Of a DNA stretch of 64,000 nucleotides, positions 38,760 to 48,667 are shown piece after piece. The notes beneath the pieces are model-generated. The model saw only the letters and a list, made by a program, of their open reading frames with translations, was not told the origin of the DNA and ran no database searches. Each line of letters begins with the position of its first letter. The stretch's first letter is position 1. This DNA comes from Vibrio gallaecicus (GTDB lineage Bacteria; Pseudomonadota; Gammaproteobacteria; Enterobacterales; Vibrionaceae). The stretch covers positions 2,418,001 through 2,482,000 of the forward strand of contig NZ_AP025490.1 of NCBI RefSeq assembly GCF_024347495.1, written 5' to 3'. Position numbers and translations under genes: made by a program.

Positions 38760-39728
38760 ATGAGCAAAATCTACGAAGACAACACTCAAACAATTGGCAA
38801 TACTCCCCTAGTCCGCTTAAATAAAGTAAGTAAAGGTAAAGTATTAGCAAAAATTGAAGCTCGTAACCCTAGCTTTAGTGTTAAGTGCCGTATTGGCGCA
38901 AATATGATTTGGGAAGCAGAAAAAGCAGGTACTTTAAAAGAAGGTATCGAGCTGGTTGAGCCGACAAGTGGTAATACAGGTGTTGCTCTAGCTTTCGTTG
39001 CTGCTGCTCGTGGTTACAAGCTAACACTAACAATGCCTGAGTCTATGAGCTTAGAGCGTCGTAAACTACTAAAAGCTTTAGGTGCTAACCTTGTGCTGAC
39101 TGAAGCTCCAAAAGGTATGAATGGCGCTATCGCAAAAGCAGAAGAAATCGTTGCAGCCGATCCAGACAAGTACTTACTACTACAACAATTCAACAACCCA
39201 GCAAACCCTCAAATTCATGAACAGACTACTGGCCCTGAAATTTGGGAAGCTACTGACGGCGAAATTGACGTGTTTGTAGCCGGTGTTGGTACTGGCGGTA
39301 CAATCACAGGTACAAGCCGATTCATCAAAGGTGAAAAAGGCAAAGCAATCACTTCAGTTGCAGTTGAGCCAGCAGAATCTCCAGTGATTGCACAAGCTCT
39401 AGCGGGTGAAGAAATTAAGCCTGCTCCTCATAAGATTCAAGGTATCGGTGCTGGATTTATTCCTGGAAACCTTGATTTAGAGATTATTGACCGCGTTGAA
39501 TCTGTAACATCTGATGAAGCAATTGAAATGGCTCGTCGCTTGATGGAAGAAGAAGGTATCCTGGCTGGCATCTCTTCTGGCGCAGCCGTTGTTGCAGCTA
39601 ACAGACTAGCGGAACTTCCTGAATTTGAAGGAAAAACTATCGTTACCGTATTGCCAAGCTCTGGTGAGCGTTACCTAAGTACAGCCCTATTTGCTGGCAT
39701 TTTCACGGAGAAAGAGAACCAGCAGTAA
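38760..39728 (+). CDS. cysK: Cysteine synthase A (O-acetylserine sulfhydrylase)
   Basis: A 322-residue PLP enzyme joining O-acetylserine and sulfide. The PLP lysine lies in [14 protein letters not shown] (about 35-48). The substrate loop is [12 protein letters not shown] near 67, the PLP phosphate loop [10 protein letters not shown] near 176, and SSGAAVVAA near 270. I chose MSKIYED at 38760, where AAGGA lies 8 bp upstream; a frame five codons longer starts inside that ribosome site. It sits between cysZ and ptsHI as in E. coli. Confidence 0.97.
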   Translation: MSKIYEDNTQTIGNTPLVRLNKVSKGKVLAKIEARNPSFSVKCRIGANMIWEAEKAGTLKEGIELVEPTSGNTGVALAFVAAARGYKLTLTMPESMSLERRKLLKALGANLVLTEAPKGMNGAIAKAEEIVAADPDKYLLLQQFNNPANPQIHEQTTGPEIWEATDGEIDVFVAGVGTGGTITGTSRFIKGEKGKAITSVAVEPAESPVIAQALAGEEIKPAPHKIQGIGAGFIPGNLDLEIIDRVESVTSDEAIEMARRLMEEEGILAGISSGAAVVAANRLAELPEFEGKTIVTVLPSSGERYLSTALFAGIFTEKENQQ

Positions 39729-39753
39729 TATGTGGTCAAATCAATTTTTACTC

Positions 39754-39782
39754 CAAAAAAGCCCCTATTAGGGGCTTTTTTG
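39754..39782 (+). terminator. cysK terminator
   Basis: AAAAAAGCCCC and GGGGCTTTTTT pair across TATTA. It separates cysK from the ptsHI-crr unit. Confidence 0.92.
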
Positions 39783-40026
39783 TTGATCCCTGCCTCACCT
39801 TTGGTAATATCACATCTGTTTTATTTTTCGCTTCAAAATAAAAGAAGCAATAAACAGATTTTCGAAGGTTGTGAGTATTCAAAAAAGAACACCATAGCTG
39901 GAAAACTTTTAACCAGTTTCATTTCTGACACGAACAAAACTCTTCGGCTCTAGCAGAATTGAGTCAAAGCAGTTAAGCTGAACTGGTTACAAACTTACAA
40001 AAAATAAATTAATTGGGGTATATAAA

Positions 40027-40284
40027 ATGTACGAGAAGCAAGTAGAAATCACAGCAGAAAATGGTCTTCACACTCGTCCTGCTGCACAGTTCGTTAAAGA
40101 AGCAAAATCTTTCGATGCAGACATCACTGTGACTTCGAACGGCAAAAGCGCTAGCGCAAAAAGCCTTTTCAAGCTACAAACTTTAGGCCTAGTAAAAGGT
40201 ACTAACGTAACTATTTCTGCTGAAGGTCCTCAAGCTCAGCAAGCTGTAGACCACCTAGTTGCTCTTATGGATCAACTACACTAA
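40027..40284 (+). CDS. ptsH: PTS phosphocarrier HPr
   Basis: An 85-residue phosphocarrier passing phosphate from EI to the sugar-specific EIIA proteins. His15 lies in [11 protein letters not shown] and the regulatory-site serine equivalent is in [13 protein letters not shown] near 46. It starts with [13 protein letters not shown] and is the first gene of the ptsH-ptsI-crr set. A GGGG-containing ribosome site precedes it. The next gene, ptsI, begins 137 bp later. Confidence 0.98.
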   Translation: MYEKQVEITAENGLHTRPAAQFVKEAKSFDADITVTSNGKSASAKSLFKLQTLGLVKGTNVTISAEGPQAQQAVDHLVALMDQLH

Positions 40285-40421
40285 TCCGGTCTCCTCTTTT
40301 CAAAGCCATTTTGCATAGCAAAGTGGCTTTGTTCGAAATAGAGACGAATAAGCACGACTTATTGTCAGCAGCTTAAAGTCACACATTCTCCCGTTTACAG
40401 TTGAACAACTAAGGTAAGGCT

Positions 40422-42146
40422 ATGATTTCAGGCATCCTAGCATCTCCTGGTATTGCTTTCGGTAAAGCACTACTACTTCAAGAAGATGAAATTGTCCTAA
40501 ACACTCAATCTATCTCAGACGATCAAGTTGAAGCAGAAGTTCAGCGTTTTTTTGACGCTCGTAACAAATCTTCTCAACAACTTGAAGTTGTAAAGCAAAA
40601 AGCACTTGAAACTTTTGGCGAAGAAAAAGAAGCAATCTTTGAAGGCCACATCATGCTGCTTGAAGATGAAGAGCTAGAAGAAGAGATTTTAGCACTCATC
40701 AAGAAAGACAAAATGCACGCAGACAACGCGATCTACACAGTGATCGAAGAGCAAGCTGTTGCACTTGAGTCACTTGATGATGAGTACCTAAAAGAACGTG
40801 CGACTGATATCCGTGATATCGGTACTCGCTTCGTTAAAAATGCACTAGGCATCAACATTGTGTCTCTAGCAGATATCGATGAACAAGTTATCCTAGTTGC
40901 TTACGACCTAACGCCATCTGAAACTGCGCAAATCAACCTAGACTACGTTCTTGGTTTCGCTTGTGACATCGGCGGTCGTACATCTCATACTTCAATCATG
41001 GCACGTTCACTTGAGCTTCCAGCTATCGTTGGTACTAACGATATCACTAAGCAAGTTAAGAACGGCGACATGCTTGTGCTAGACGCGATGAACAACAAGA
41101 TCATCATCAACCCTTCTGACGCTGAATTAGCAGAAGCTAAGAAAATCAAATCTGATTTTGAAGCAGAAGCGGCTGAACTAGCAAAACTTAAAGACCTACC
41201 AGCTATCACTCTTGATAACCATCAAGTAGAAGTTTGCGGCAACATCGGTACAGTTAAAGACTGTGACGGTATCCTGCGCAACGGTGGCGAAGGTGTTGGT
41301 CTGTACCGTACTGAATTCCTATTCATGGACCGTACTGCACTTCCTACTGAAGAAGAGCAATATATTGCTTACAAAGAAGTAGCGGAAGCAATGCACGGCG
41401 AGTCAGTGATTATCCGTACAATGGATATCGGTGGCGATAAAGATCTTCCATACATGGATCTTCCAGAAGAAATGAACCCGTTCCTAGGCTGGCGTGCAGT
41501 ACGTATCAGCTTGGATCGTCGTGAAATCTTACGTGACCAACTACGCGGCATTCTTCGTGCATCTGCGCACGGTAAGCTACGTATCATGTTCCCAATGATC
41601 ATTTCTATTGAAGAGATCCGTGAACTGAAAAAAGCAATCGAAGAGTACAAAGTTGAACTTCGCGCAGAAGGTCACGCATTCGATGAAGACATCGAAATTG
41701 GCGTAATGGTTGAGACTCCAGCAGCTGCTGCAATCGCCCACCACCTTGCTAAAGAAGTAGCTTTCTTCTCTATCGGTACTAACGATCTAACGCAATACAC
41801 TCTTGCAGTTGACCGTGGTAACGAGATGATTTCTCACCTTTACAACCCACTATCTCCAGCGGTTCTTCTTGTAATCAAGCAAGTAATCGATGCTTCTCAC
41901 AAAGAAGGCAAATGGACAGGTATGTGTGGCGAGCTAGCAGGCGATGAGCGTGCAACTCTACTTCTTCTTGGTATGGGTCTAGATGAGTTCTCTATGAGCG
42001 GTATCTCTATCCCTAAAGTTAAGAAAGTAATCCGTAACTCTAACTTCGCAGAAGTTAAAGCTATGGCTGACGAAGCACTATCTCTACCTACAGCTGCAGA
42101 AATTGAAGCTTGCGTAGAAAAATTCATCGCTGAGAAAACTCAGTAA
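40422..42146 (+). CDS. ptsI: PTS enzyme I
   Basis: A 574-residue PEP-protein phosphotransferase that starts the phosphate relay. The phosphorylated histidine is His189 in [13 protein letters not shown]. The PEP-binding C-terminal domain shows [18 protein letters not shown] near 295, [22 protein letters not shown] near 451 and the active Cys in [10 protein letters not shown] near 502. It phosphorylates HPr from the gene just upstream. Codon use is strongly biased, as expected of a highly expressed gene. Confidence 0.98.
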   Translation: MISGILASPGIAFGKALLLQEDEIVLNTQSISDDQVEAEVQRFFDARNKSSQQLEVVKQKALETFGEEKEAIFEGHIMLLEDEELEEEILALIKKDKMHADNAIYTVIEEQAVALESLDDEYLKERATDIRDIGTRFVKNALGINIVSLADIDEQVILVAYDLTPSETAQINLDYVLGFACDIGGRTSHTSIMARSLELPAIVGTNDITKQVKNGDMLVLDAMNNKIIINPSDAELAEAKKIKSDFEAEAAELAKLKDLPAITLDNHQVEVCGNIGTVKDCDGILRNGGEGVGLYRTEFLFMDRTALPTEEEQYIAYKEVAEAMHGESVIIRTMDIGGDKDLPYMDLPEEMNPFLGWRAVRISLDRREILRDQLRGILRASAHGKLRIMFPMIISIEEIRELKKAIEEYKVELRAEGHAFDEDIEIGVMVETPAAAAIAHHLAKEVAFFSIGTNDLTQYTLAVDRGNEMISHLYNPLSPAVLLVIKQVIDASHKEGKWTGMCGELAGDERATLLLLGMGLDEFSMSGISIPKVKKVIRNSNFAEVKAMADEALSLPTAAEIEACVEKFIAEKTQ

Positions 42147-42166
42147 TCACCAAGAGCTTAATAAAG

Positions 42167-42193
42167 TTAGACGGCTTAAAAATAGTCGTCTAA
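42167..42193 (+). other. Hairpin between ptsI and crr
   Basis: TTAGACGGCT pairs with AGTCGTCTAA (one G-U) around TAAAAAT. It follows ptsI by about 20 bp and precedes crr by 60 bp. There is no long T-run, so it may set the ptsI:crr mRNA ratio by attenuation or protect a processed 3' end. Confidence 0.55.
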
Positions 42194-42253
42194 TTTGTTA
42201 GATTGGTATAGTATATTCTACAGAATAAAACTAAACGTTAGGAGCATGACACA

Positions 42254-42763
42254 ATGGGTCTGTTTGACAAACTGAAAAAGCTTGTATCTGATGACAGCGC
42301 TGATGCTGGTGCAATCGAAATCATCGCACCTCTTTCTGGCGAAATCGTAAACATCGAAGATGTGCCAGATGTAGTTTTCGCTGAAAAAATTGTTGGTGAC
42401 GGCATCGCAATTAAACCAGCAGGCGACAAAATGGTAGCTCCTGTAAACGGTACTATCGGTAAAATCTTCGAAACTAACCACGCATTCTCTATTGAGTCTG
42501 ACGATGGCGTTGAGCTTTTCGTTCACTTCGGTATCGATACTGTTGAACTAAAAGGTGAAGGCTTCACTCGTGTAGCTGAAGAAGGTCAATCTGTTAAAGC
42601 TGGTGACACTATCATCACTTTCGACCTAGCGCTTCTAGAAGAGAAAGCTAAATCAACTCTTACTCCTGTTGTTATTTCTAACATGGACGAAATCAAAGAG
42701 TTGAACAAGCTTTCTGGTTCTGTAACTGTTGGTGAAACTCCAGTTCTTAAAGTAACTAAATAA
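42254..42763 (+). CDS. crr: PTS glucose-specific EIIA (Crr)
   Basis: A 169-residue soluble EIIA-Glc, same length as E. coli Crr. The active histidine is His91 in [12 protein letters not shown], with His76 in ETNHAFSI completing the site. The amphipathic N-terminus [14 protein letters not shown] is the membrane-binding helix of the family. It phosphorylates EIIB domains lacking their own IIA, such as NagE in this window, and controls adenylate cyclase and permeases. An AGGAG ribosome site lies 10 bp before the ATG; an out-of-frame ATG at 42246 is ignored. Confidence 0.98.
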   Translation: MGLFDKLKKLVSDDSADAGAIEIIAPLSGEIVNIEDVPDVVFAEKIVGDGIAIKPAGDKMVAPVNGTIGKIFETNHAFSIESDDGVELFVHFGIDTVELKGEGFTRVAEEGQSVKAGDTIITFDLALLEEKAKSTLTPVVISNMDEIKELNKLSGSVTVGETPVLKVTK

Positions 42764-42780
42764 TCTAGTTCCTTTAAAAT

Positions 42781-42808
42781 AAAACGCTGCCCTTGAGCAG
42801 CGTTTTTT
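42781..42808. terminator. Terminator between crr and the flagellin cluster
   Basis: AAAACGCTGC pairs with GCAGCGTTTT around CCTTGA, with a T-run. It lies between convergent crr and the leftmost flagellin gene and can serve both. Confidence 0.9.
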
Positions 42809-42834
42809 GTTTCTAGAACAATCTAACCCAATAA

Positions 42835-43962
42835 CTAACCTAGTAAGCTTAAAGCTGCTGTCGGATTTTGATTCGCTTGGGCATAAAGTGCAGAAGTCGC
42901 TTGCCCTAAAATTTGCGATTTCACTAACCGAGTCGACGCTCTTGCATAGTCAGTATCTCGGATACTACCTTCCGCTACCGATATATTGCTGTCCATGCTA
43001 GTCAAGTTATCTATTGTTCTGCTTACTCCATTTTGAAATCCACCAATTTCACTACGGTGACCATCGACATACTTTAAGGACGCATCTACAACCGCGATCC
43101 CTAACTGAGCATCTCCTACATTTGATAGGTCTAAGTCATCTAGCCCAATAGGCTCTGTATCTCCTATTGCTAGGCTATTAGCAAAACTACCAGAAACCTC
43201 AAAACCCTCAGGAGCAAGCTTCGTAGAAGCAAAAAACTGTAATTCGAAATCCTCTGTAACCGAAGCTTTCATCACATCTTGCTGCCCGTTGATATAACTT
43301 GCCACCTGATGAACATCATCACCTGTTTTAAGCCTAATATCTAGTTGCTCTGATTTACCTTGCCTATCGTTATAATCAAATTTCAGCTCATTTTCATTCT
43401 CAGTCACAGACCAATTTTCATCAGTAGAATCCGATGCACGAACAAAATTACCCCCCATTTCAGAGTGATCTGTTCGCATATTTTTCAAATTCAGTGAGAC
43501 TCCATTAGCATCAGGACCAAGATAAAAACTTTTTTTCCCAAAATATCCATCGAATAACTCTTCACCAGCAAAAGTGGTTGTTAAAGCAATCCTATCTAAA
43601 TCATCTTTCAACATTTCAGCTTCTAGATGCATGCTCTCTCTATCGTTTTGCGTATTCGCACCGTTCGCTGATTGCAACGCAAGTTCACGTAGCTTTTGCA
43701 GCATATTAGTACTTTCATGCAATGCACCTTCAGCTGTTTGAGCTATAGAATAAGCATTATTTGCATTGCTTTGCGCAGTGTCTATTCCGCGAGTTTGTGC
43801 ATATAATCGATTAGCTATCTGCAAACCTGCTGCATCATCACTAGCTTTAACAATTCGAGAGCCAGAACTCAGTTTACTTTGGGCGTCGACAACATCCGCT
43901 TGAGCATCTCCCATATATTTTTGGGCGATCATGGCAGACATGTTGGTCTTCAATGACACCAT
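42835..43962 (-). CDS. Flagellin, divergent paralogue
   Basis: A 375-residue flagellin. D0/D1 ends are present: MVSLKTNMSAMIAQKYMGDAQ with [22 protein letters not shown] at the N-terminus, and LVKSQILGQATSALYAQANQNPTAALSLLG at the C-terminus. It departs from its neighbours at many normally fixed positions (for example [35 protein letters not shown]). Its upstream region lacks the sigma28 motif seen for the other two. It is likely a minor filament subunit. Gene letters differ between Vibrio species, so no symbol is given. Confidence 0.9.
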   Translation of the reverse strand: MVSLKTNMSAMIAQKYMGDAQADVVDAQSKLSSGSRIVKASDDAAGLQIANRLYAQTRGIDTAQSNANNAYSIAQTAEGALHESTNMLQKLRELALQSANGANTQNDRESMHLEAEMLKDDLDRIALTTTFAGEELFDGYFGKKSFYLGPDANGVSLNLKNMRTDHSEMGGNFVRASDSTDENWSVTENENELKFDYNDRQGKSEQLDIRLKTGDDVHQVASYINGQQDVMKASVTEDFELQFFASTKLAPEGFEVSGSFANSLAIGDTEPIGLDDLDLSNVGDAQLGIAVVDASLKYVDGHRSEIGGFQNGVSRTIDNLTSMDSNISVAEGSIRDTDYARASTRLVKSQILGQATSALYAQANQNPTAALSLLG

Positions 43963-44069
43963 GTATTTAAAATCCCTCTCCTCTTCAGTTGTCTATTTTA
44001 AAGCTATGGATTCAATACGTTCATATAACTGAATTATTCAAAATTCTATTTGGTATATTCTCCACAAAA

Positions 44070-44103
44070 AAATAAAGCCAGGTGAGGACACCTGGCTTTA
44101 TTC
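44070..44103 (-). terminator. Terminator of the middle flagellin gene
   Basis: AATAAAGCCAGGTG and CACCTGGCTTTATT pair perfectly around AGGA, with Ts following on the minus strand. Confidence 0.9.
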
Positions 44104-44117
44104 ATAATTTTACTTTT

Positions 44118-45251
44118 TTAGCCTAGTAGGCTCAACGCTGAGTTAGGCGCTTGTTTCGCTTGTGCAAGAATCGAACTTGATGCTTGAGAAAGGATCTGAG
44201 TCTTAGTCATCTGAGTCGTTTCTTTCGCGAAGTCGGTATCTTTAATACGGCTCTTAGAAGCATTTACGTTTTCGTTAATGTTGTCTAAGTTGCTGATAGC
44301 GTGGTCGAAACGGTTCTGGAATGCACCCAGTTCAGCTCGGTGGCTATCTACGTATTTCAGTGCCGCATCAATAATAGCTACTGATTCTTGAGCACCGCCT
44401 ACCGATGTTACATCGATAGTATCAACAGTTACTTGTTTGCCATCTTGCATGCCTAGTTCACCTGCAAGACCACCAGAGAACGACACTTCACCGTCAACTT
44501 TATTGTTGCCAGCGAACATTTGCAGTTCACCTTTTTCACTTACTGACGCTTTTACTAGGTCTTGTTGACCATTGATGTACGTTGCTAGTTCTTCAATATC
44601 GTCGCCTGCTTTAGCGTTAATTTGAAGCTCTTGCTCATTACCGTAGCTGTCTGTTAGCGAGATAGTTAAATCGTTTGAGCCTGATTGAACGTTCCAGTCT
44701 TTACCTTTGCCGTTTTCAGCTTGGTAGCTAACGCCGCCCATTTCAGTGTTATCAGAGCGCATATCTTTCAGTTGAAGCATTACTGCTTCACCATTATCCG
44801 CACCGATTTGGAATGATTTAGTACCGTGTGTACCGTTCAGTAGTTTGTTACCACCGAAAGACGTCGTTTCTGCGATACGATTCAATTCATCGTTTAGCGC
44901 CGTTACTTCTTCTTGAATAGCCACACGTTCAGATTTTGAGTTAGAGCCATTTGAAGATTGTAGTGACAAGTCACGCATACGTTGCAGAATGTTTGTCGTT
45001 TCATTCATTGCACCTTCAGCAGTTTGTGCAATAGAGATACCGTCATTCGCGTTACGTACTGCTACATCAAGACCACGGCTTTGAACGTTTAAGCGGTTAG
45101 AGATTTGTAGACCTGCCGCATCGTCTTTTGCACTGTTAATCTTAGAACCAGAAGCTAGACGCTCCATTGAGGTTTGTTGAGCACTGTTCGCGTTGTTTAG
45201 GTAACGTTGCGCTGTCATTGCTGATACGTTTGTATTTACATTCACTGCCAT
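44118..45251 (-). CDS. Flagellin
   Basis: A 377-residue polar-flagellin subunit. The N-terminal coiled-coil is [22 protein letters not shown]...[25 protein letters not shown]; the variable centre covers about 170-290; the C-terminus is [33 protein letters not shown] chose the ATG at 45251 because GGAG lies 8 bp upstream and the family always starts MAVNVNTN; a reading to 45308 adds 19 residues. A sigma28-like promoter lies at 45333-45359. No hypervariable insertion is present, as usual in Vibrio. Confidence 0.95.
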   Translation of the reverse strand: MAVNVNTNVSAMTAQRYLNNANSAQQTSMERLASGSKINSAKDDAAGLQISNRLNVQSRGLDVAVRNANDGISIAQTAEGAMNETTNILQRMRDLSLQSSNGSNSKSERVAIQEEVTALNDELNRIAETTSFGGNKLLNGTHGTKSFQIGADNGEAVMLQLKDMRSDNTEMGGVSYQAENGKGKDWNVQSGSNDLTISLTDSYGNEQELQINAKAGDDIEELATYINGQQDLVKASVSEKGELQMFAGNNKVDGEVSFSGGLAGELGMQDGKQVTVDTIDVTSVGGAQESVAIIDAALKYVDSHRAELGAFQNRFDHAISNLDNINENVNASKSRIKDTDFAKETTQMTKTQILSQASSSILAQAKQAPNSALSLLG

Positions 45252-45332
45252 GGTGATTTCTCCAATTGATTTTCCGGTGTTGCGGTTTCCGACGTCTCGG
45301 AAAACCAAGTAGTTCTCTCAAAGTTACTTTTT

Positions 45333-45359
45333 ATAACGGCGTAATTTCGAAATTCTTTA
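45333..45359 (-). promoter_or_regulatory. sigma28 (FliA) promoter of the middle flagellin gene
   Basis: On the minus strand, TAAA (45356-45359), a 15-bp spacer and GCCGTTAT (45333-45340), close to the TAAA-N15-GCCGATAA consensus. It lies about 80 bp upstream of the start. Confidence 0.75.
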
Positions 45360-45485
45360 GAGATATTTAGAAAAAATATCGGAAAAAATAGGTTTGAAAG
45401 GGAAAACGTGATGAGAGGTTTAAAAAGTACAAAAAGATGAAAAAAGGATTAAAGTTCGTATTCATGCTGCCGATATTCGGCGAAT

Positions 45486-46619
45486 TTAGCCAAGTAAAGT
45501 TAATGCTAAATTCGGGGCTTGTTTAGCTTGCGCAAGAATAGTAGTGCTGACTTGTTGAAGAATTTGCTGCTTTAACATTTGAGTGGTTTCTTTTGCGTAA
45601 TCTGTATCTTTAATGCGGCTGTTCGATGTAGCCAGGTTTTCATGAACATTTTCTAGGTTATTAACTGCATGACCAAAGCGGTTCTGCATTGCCCCTAGCT
45701 CAGCTCGATGGCTATCAACATACTTCATTGCTGTATCGAGAATAGATACAGCCCTTTGCGCTCCACCAGCACTGGTGATGTCAATATTATCTACTGATTC
45801 ATATTGCCCACCAGATATCGCTAGTTCATTAGCCAATCCACCAGAGAACGCGATTGTCCCTGAAGACTCATCGCCTGCCATATATATTTGAAGCTGACCA
45901 TCATCATTCACGGAAGCTGAGACTAAATCAGTCTGACCATTGATATAAGTCGCCAGCTCTTCAATATCATCACCCGCTTTAGCATTAATAGTAATTTCCT
46001 GCTGCTGCCCAAAGCGATCAGTAAATGACATGGTCATATCATTACTTCCACTTTGAACTGACCATGAATCGCTTGCCATTCCATTCGCTATATAACTAAA
46101 GCCGCCCATCTCAAGGGTGTCTGTTCGCATGTTATTCAAGTTAACTTGAACCGCCTCTCCTGATGCTGAACCAATTTGAAAAGCAGTACTGCCAAAGCTC
46201 CCATTTAAGAGTTTTTTTCCACCAAAAGAGGTGGTTTCCGCAATTCGATTCAGTTCATCATTTAGCGCGCTTATTTCTTCTTGTAGTGCAACTCGTTCAG
46301 CTTGGCTATTCGACCCATTTGATGACTGAAGTGAAAGATCACGCATTCGCTGCATGATGTTCGTAGTTTCATTCATCGCACCTTCTGCAGTTTGCATGAT
46401 AGAAATACCATCATTTGCATTTCTAACCGCTACATCAAGACCGCTCATTTGAGCCTCTAGTCGATTCGAAATCTGAAGCCCTGCAGCATCATCTTTAGCA
46501 CTATTAATACGACTCCCTGAAGCTAGACGCTCCAAGGATTGATTAAGCATATTGTTTGCGTTGGAGAGGTTTCTCTGAGCAACCAATGCCGAAACATTTG
46601 TATTTACAGTAATTGCCAT
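45486..46619 (-). CDS. Flagellin
   Basis: A 377-residue flagellin closely related to the middle copy: [39 protein letters not shown] at the N-terminus and [32 protein letters not shown] at the C-terminus. The central region (about 170-290) carries most of the differences. It follows its own sigma28-like promoter (46651-46677). A short dyad (about 45469-45481) follows the stop, but there is no T-run. Confidence 0.95.
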   Translation of the reverse strand: MAITVNTNVSALVAQRNLSNANNMLNQSLERLASGSRINSAKDDAAGLQISNRLEAQMSGLDVAVRNANDGISIMQTAEGAMNETTNIMQRMRDLSLQSSNGSNSQAERVALQEEISALNDELNRIAETTSFGGKKLLNGSFGSTAFQIGSASGEAVQVNLNNMRTDTLEMGGFSYIANGMASDSWSVQSGSNDMTMSFTDRFGQQQEITINAKAGDDIEELATYINGQTDLVSASVNDDGQLQIYMAGDESSGTIAFSGGLANELAISGGQYESVDNIDITSAGGAQRAVSILDTAMKYVDSHRAELGAMQNRFGHAVNNLENVHENLATSNSRIKDTDYAKETTQMLKQQILQQVSTTILAQAKQAPNLALTLLG

Positions 46620-46650
46620 AGCACACTAAATAAGGTGAAAACTTAAACAC

Positions 46651-46677
46651 ATATCGACCGTTTACAAAAAAACTTTA
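46651..46677 (-). promoter_or_regulatory. sigma28 (FliA) promoter of the rightmost flagellin gene
   Basis: On the minus strand, TAAA (46674-46677), a 15-bp spacer and GTCGATAT (46651-46658), near the sigma28 consensus, about 30 bp upstream of the start codon. Confidence 0.75.
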
Positions 46678-46678
46678 A

Positions 46679-46703
46679 TAAAAAAGGAGCACAACGGCTC
46701 CTT
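46679..46703 (-). terminator. Terminator of the Dyp peroxidase gene
   Basis: On the minus strand AAGGAGC pairs with GCTCCTT around CGTTGT, followed by TTTTATT, about 50 bp past the peroxidase stop and just upstream of the flagellin promoter. Confidence 0.8.
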
Positions 46704-46753
46704 AATATTTCACTGTATTCAGTGATAACTTTTACTGATTTCTTGAATCGTAT

Positions 46754-47677
46754 CTACTTAATGTTTAACTCACCCAACATAGTACTTGATGGTGCAAAGA
46801 AGTACGCGCCAGTTACCGCTTTAGTAAAGCGCAGCAGTTGGTCTGTTTTACCGTCAGTAACGCCATACATACTTTCAAGCATTGCATCAAAGTTATGACG
46901 CACATTACAATATGCAATGAACAACAAGCCATGATCACCAGTAGCACTTCCGTAAGGTAAGCTGTGGCGCACAATCTTTAGCCCTTTGCCTTCTTCTTTA
47001 ATATCAACACGACCAACGTGAGACGCAGCAGGAACATTGTCTAGCTCAATTGAATCAGGTTTAGTTCGTCCAACTACTTTCTCTTGCGCAGAAACACTTA
47101 GGCGATTCCAAGCAGGTAGATTATGGATAAAACGTTGAACCATCACATAACTACCACCAGCAAACGTACCCTCAGGTACAATTGCTACTTCAGCTCTTTG
47201 TGCTTCTTTAGGATTCTCTGTGCCATCTACAAAATCTGTCATATCACGAGAGTCTAAATAACGGTAGCCATATGTTTCGTCGACCACTTCTACATTGTCT
47301 GCGATTTCAGATAGCAGCTTTCTCAGAACATAAAAGTGTAGATCGTGTCGATTTGAGTGACAGTGAATCAGTACATCAACCTCACTTGATGGCGCTGTAA
47401 TTTCGCCCTCTCCAAGTTCAGGGAATGCGATAAGGTCAGAAGGAGCATCTTGTTCAAACTTATCCCAGAAAGCCTTAGAAAATGCGATAGACGCTGCTAG
47501 ATCAGCACCTGGTTGGCTTTGGTTCAGTTCTTCAATTAAGTTCGGCAAACTCTGTAACTGTTCTAATACTGTTGAGTCATTACTCTTCACTTTTAACTGG
47601 GCATAAAGAGCAAAAGGTCCTGCTTCAGGCAATATTGCACTTTGTACATTTTGCGCGTCATGCGACGTGTTAACCAT
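46754..47677 (-). CDS. Dyp-type haem peroxidase (YfeX-like)
   Basis: A 307-residue cytosolic dye-decolourising peroxidase without a Tat signal. Family features: the distal-side FVDGTENP motif with its catalytic Asp (about 148-155), GGSYVMVQRFIHNLPAWNRLS near 173-193, and the proximal His region VRHSLPYGSATGDHGLLFIAYC near 235. E. coli YfeX is a peroxidase also reported to act on porphyrins and haem; the substrate here is not known. A DUF2919 gene lies upstream on the same strand, as yfeZ does beside yfeX. Confidence 0.9.
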   Translation of the reverse strand: MVNTSHDAQNVQSAILPEAGPFALYAQLKVKSNDSTVLEQLQSLPNLIEELNQSQPGADLAASIAFSKAFWDKFEQDAPSDLIAFPELGEGEITAPSSEVDVLIHCHSNRHDLHFYVLRKLLSEIADNVEVVDETYGYRYLDSRDMTDFVDGTENPKEAQRAEVAIVPEGTFAGGSYVMVQRFIHNLPAWNRLSVSAQEKVVGRTKPDSIELDNVPAASHVGRVDIKEEGKGLKIVRHSLPYGSATGDHGLLFIAYCNVRHNFDAMLESMYGVTDGKTDQLLRFTKAVTGAYFFAPSSTMLGELNIK

Positions 47678-47731
47678 AAATACATCCTCTCGATTTTTAC
47701 TTCAGTATAATTTTAATTAATTTTCTTATTT

Positions 47732-47743
47732 TGATAATTATCA
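47732..47743. promoter_or_regulatory. Candidate Fur-like palindrome upstream of the peroxidase gene
   Basis: TGATAATTATCA, a perfect 12-bp dyad built from GATAAT units, lies about 55 bp upstream of the peroxidase start and overlaps the end of the DUF2919 gene. It is shorter than the 19-bp Fur box. Confidence 0.3.
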
Positions 47744-48202
47744 GTCTTTAGCTAGAGTCATCCGGAAACAATCTTTCACTAAGCGGCTATTGAATAAATA
47801 CAGTGCAAACCATAGCAACATCACAAGGGTGATCGCATTAGCCCAATGAAACCCACCATTATCTAAATATACAAGGTAACCGGTATGAAGCATTTGCAGT
47901 AAGACAGTGATCATAGTGATACTCCTCCCCCACGTAACCAATCGATTGATCCTTTCCCTATCTGGTGAACGTAGACCAAATAACCACATTGAAGCCAAAC
48001 TGGGAAGGCTCAAAACTATACCTACATAAAACATGTCATGATCTGGGTAAATGATCTCTAATATTTTCGCACCAGACTCTCGGCTAGCACCAGCAACAAC
48101 AAATACGACTAATGCTTTTGCAAGAAACAACCAGACAAGCCAAAGCAGCACTGGTGCTTTTAAAAAGCCGTGCTTATCGTATTGATCAAAGGAATATCGC
48201 AC
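47741..48202 (-). CDS. DUF2919 (YfeZ-like) membrane protein
   Basis: A 153-residue inner-membrane protein with four helices: about 17-37 (PVLLWLVWLFLAKALVVFVVA), 56-75, 95-113 and 119-137. The family pattern is WLVWLFLAKALVVFVVAGASRESGAKIL and YPDHDMFYVGI. Its position 63 bp before a YfeX-type peroxidase gene reproduces the E. coli yfeZ-yfeX neighbourhood, suggesting a shared but undefined role. Confidence 0.82.
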   Translation of the reverse strand: MRYSFDQYDKHGFLKAPVLLWLVWLFLAKALVVFVVAGASRESGAKILEIIYPDHDMFYVGIVLSLPSLASMWLFGLRSPDRERINRLVTWGRSITMITVLLQMLHTGYLVYLDNGGFHWANAITLVMLLWFALYLFNSRLVKDCFRMTLAKD

Positions 48203-48313
48203 AAATAACTACTTAACTTTATTTCAAAGCAACACTTTAACGTAATTTCTTCATATTCGGCTAGATTTTGAGTTATCTTATTAGAAAGTCTGTTTCTATT
48301 TCACGATATCACT

Positions 48314-48658
48314 ATGAAAAACAAACCAAACACACCCTCAGTTGAATCTCAGCAAGAAGCAATGAAAATAGCCAAAGCGACTCAAAAGCCTAGCCAAACA
48401 AAAGAGCAAACAAAGTTGATTGCTCAAGGTATAGAGAAAGGTATAGCTCTCTATAAAAAACAACAAAAAGAGAGAAGCCGCCAAGCTGATAAAGCCAAGA
48501 AAAAGTCTCAAAAAGACAAGCAGCAAAGTCAAGCTCTGCAAAACCAAGAGGCTGTAGAAGCAACCGTAGAGGTAGGTGACAGTTCTAATAATAAACTACC
48601 TTGGGGGTTATTAGCCCTAAGTTGGATCGGCTTTGCCGCCTATTTTTTCCAATCCTAA
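48314..48658 (+). CDS. DUF2956 small tail-anchored protein
   Basis: A 114-residue protein. The conserved N-terminal half reads SVESQQEAMKIAKATQKPSQTKEQTKLIAQGIEKGI; a very lysine- and glutamine-rich stretch follows (about 45-85), then one C-terminal membrane helix (LPWGLLALSWIGFAAYFF, 95-112). This is the DUF2956 layout. Function is unknown. A lipoprotein gene follows 10 bp later. Confidence 0.8.
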   Translation: MKNKPNTPSVESQQEAMKIAKATQKPSQTKEQTKLIAQGIEKGIALYKKQQKERSRQADKAKKKSQKDKQQSQALQNQEAVEATVEVGDSSNNKLPWGLLALSWIGFAAYFFQS

Positions 48659-48667
48659 GGTAATTAT

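Noticed and set aside
39732..39953. 73-codon ORF after cysK
   Set aside because: It reads through the cysK terminator stem and has no ribosome site or family resemblance.
42246..42248. ATG just before the crr start, closer to the AGGAG site
   Set aside because: It is out of frame with crr and too close to the ribosome site. The start at 42254 gives the standard Crr N-terminus.
42835..46619. Flagellin repeats as a recombination-based phase-variation cassette
   Set aside because: All three copies are full length. Two have their own sigma28 promoters, and no site-specific recombinase or inverted promoter segment is present.
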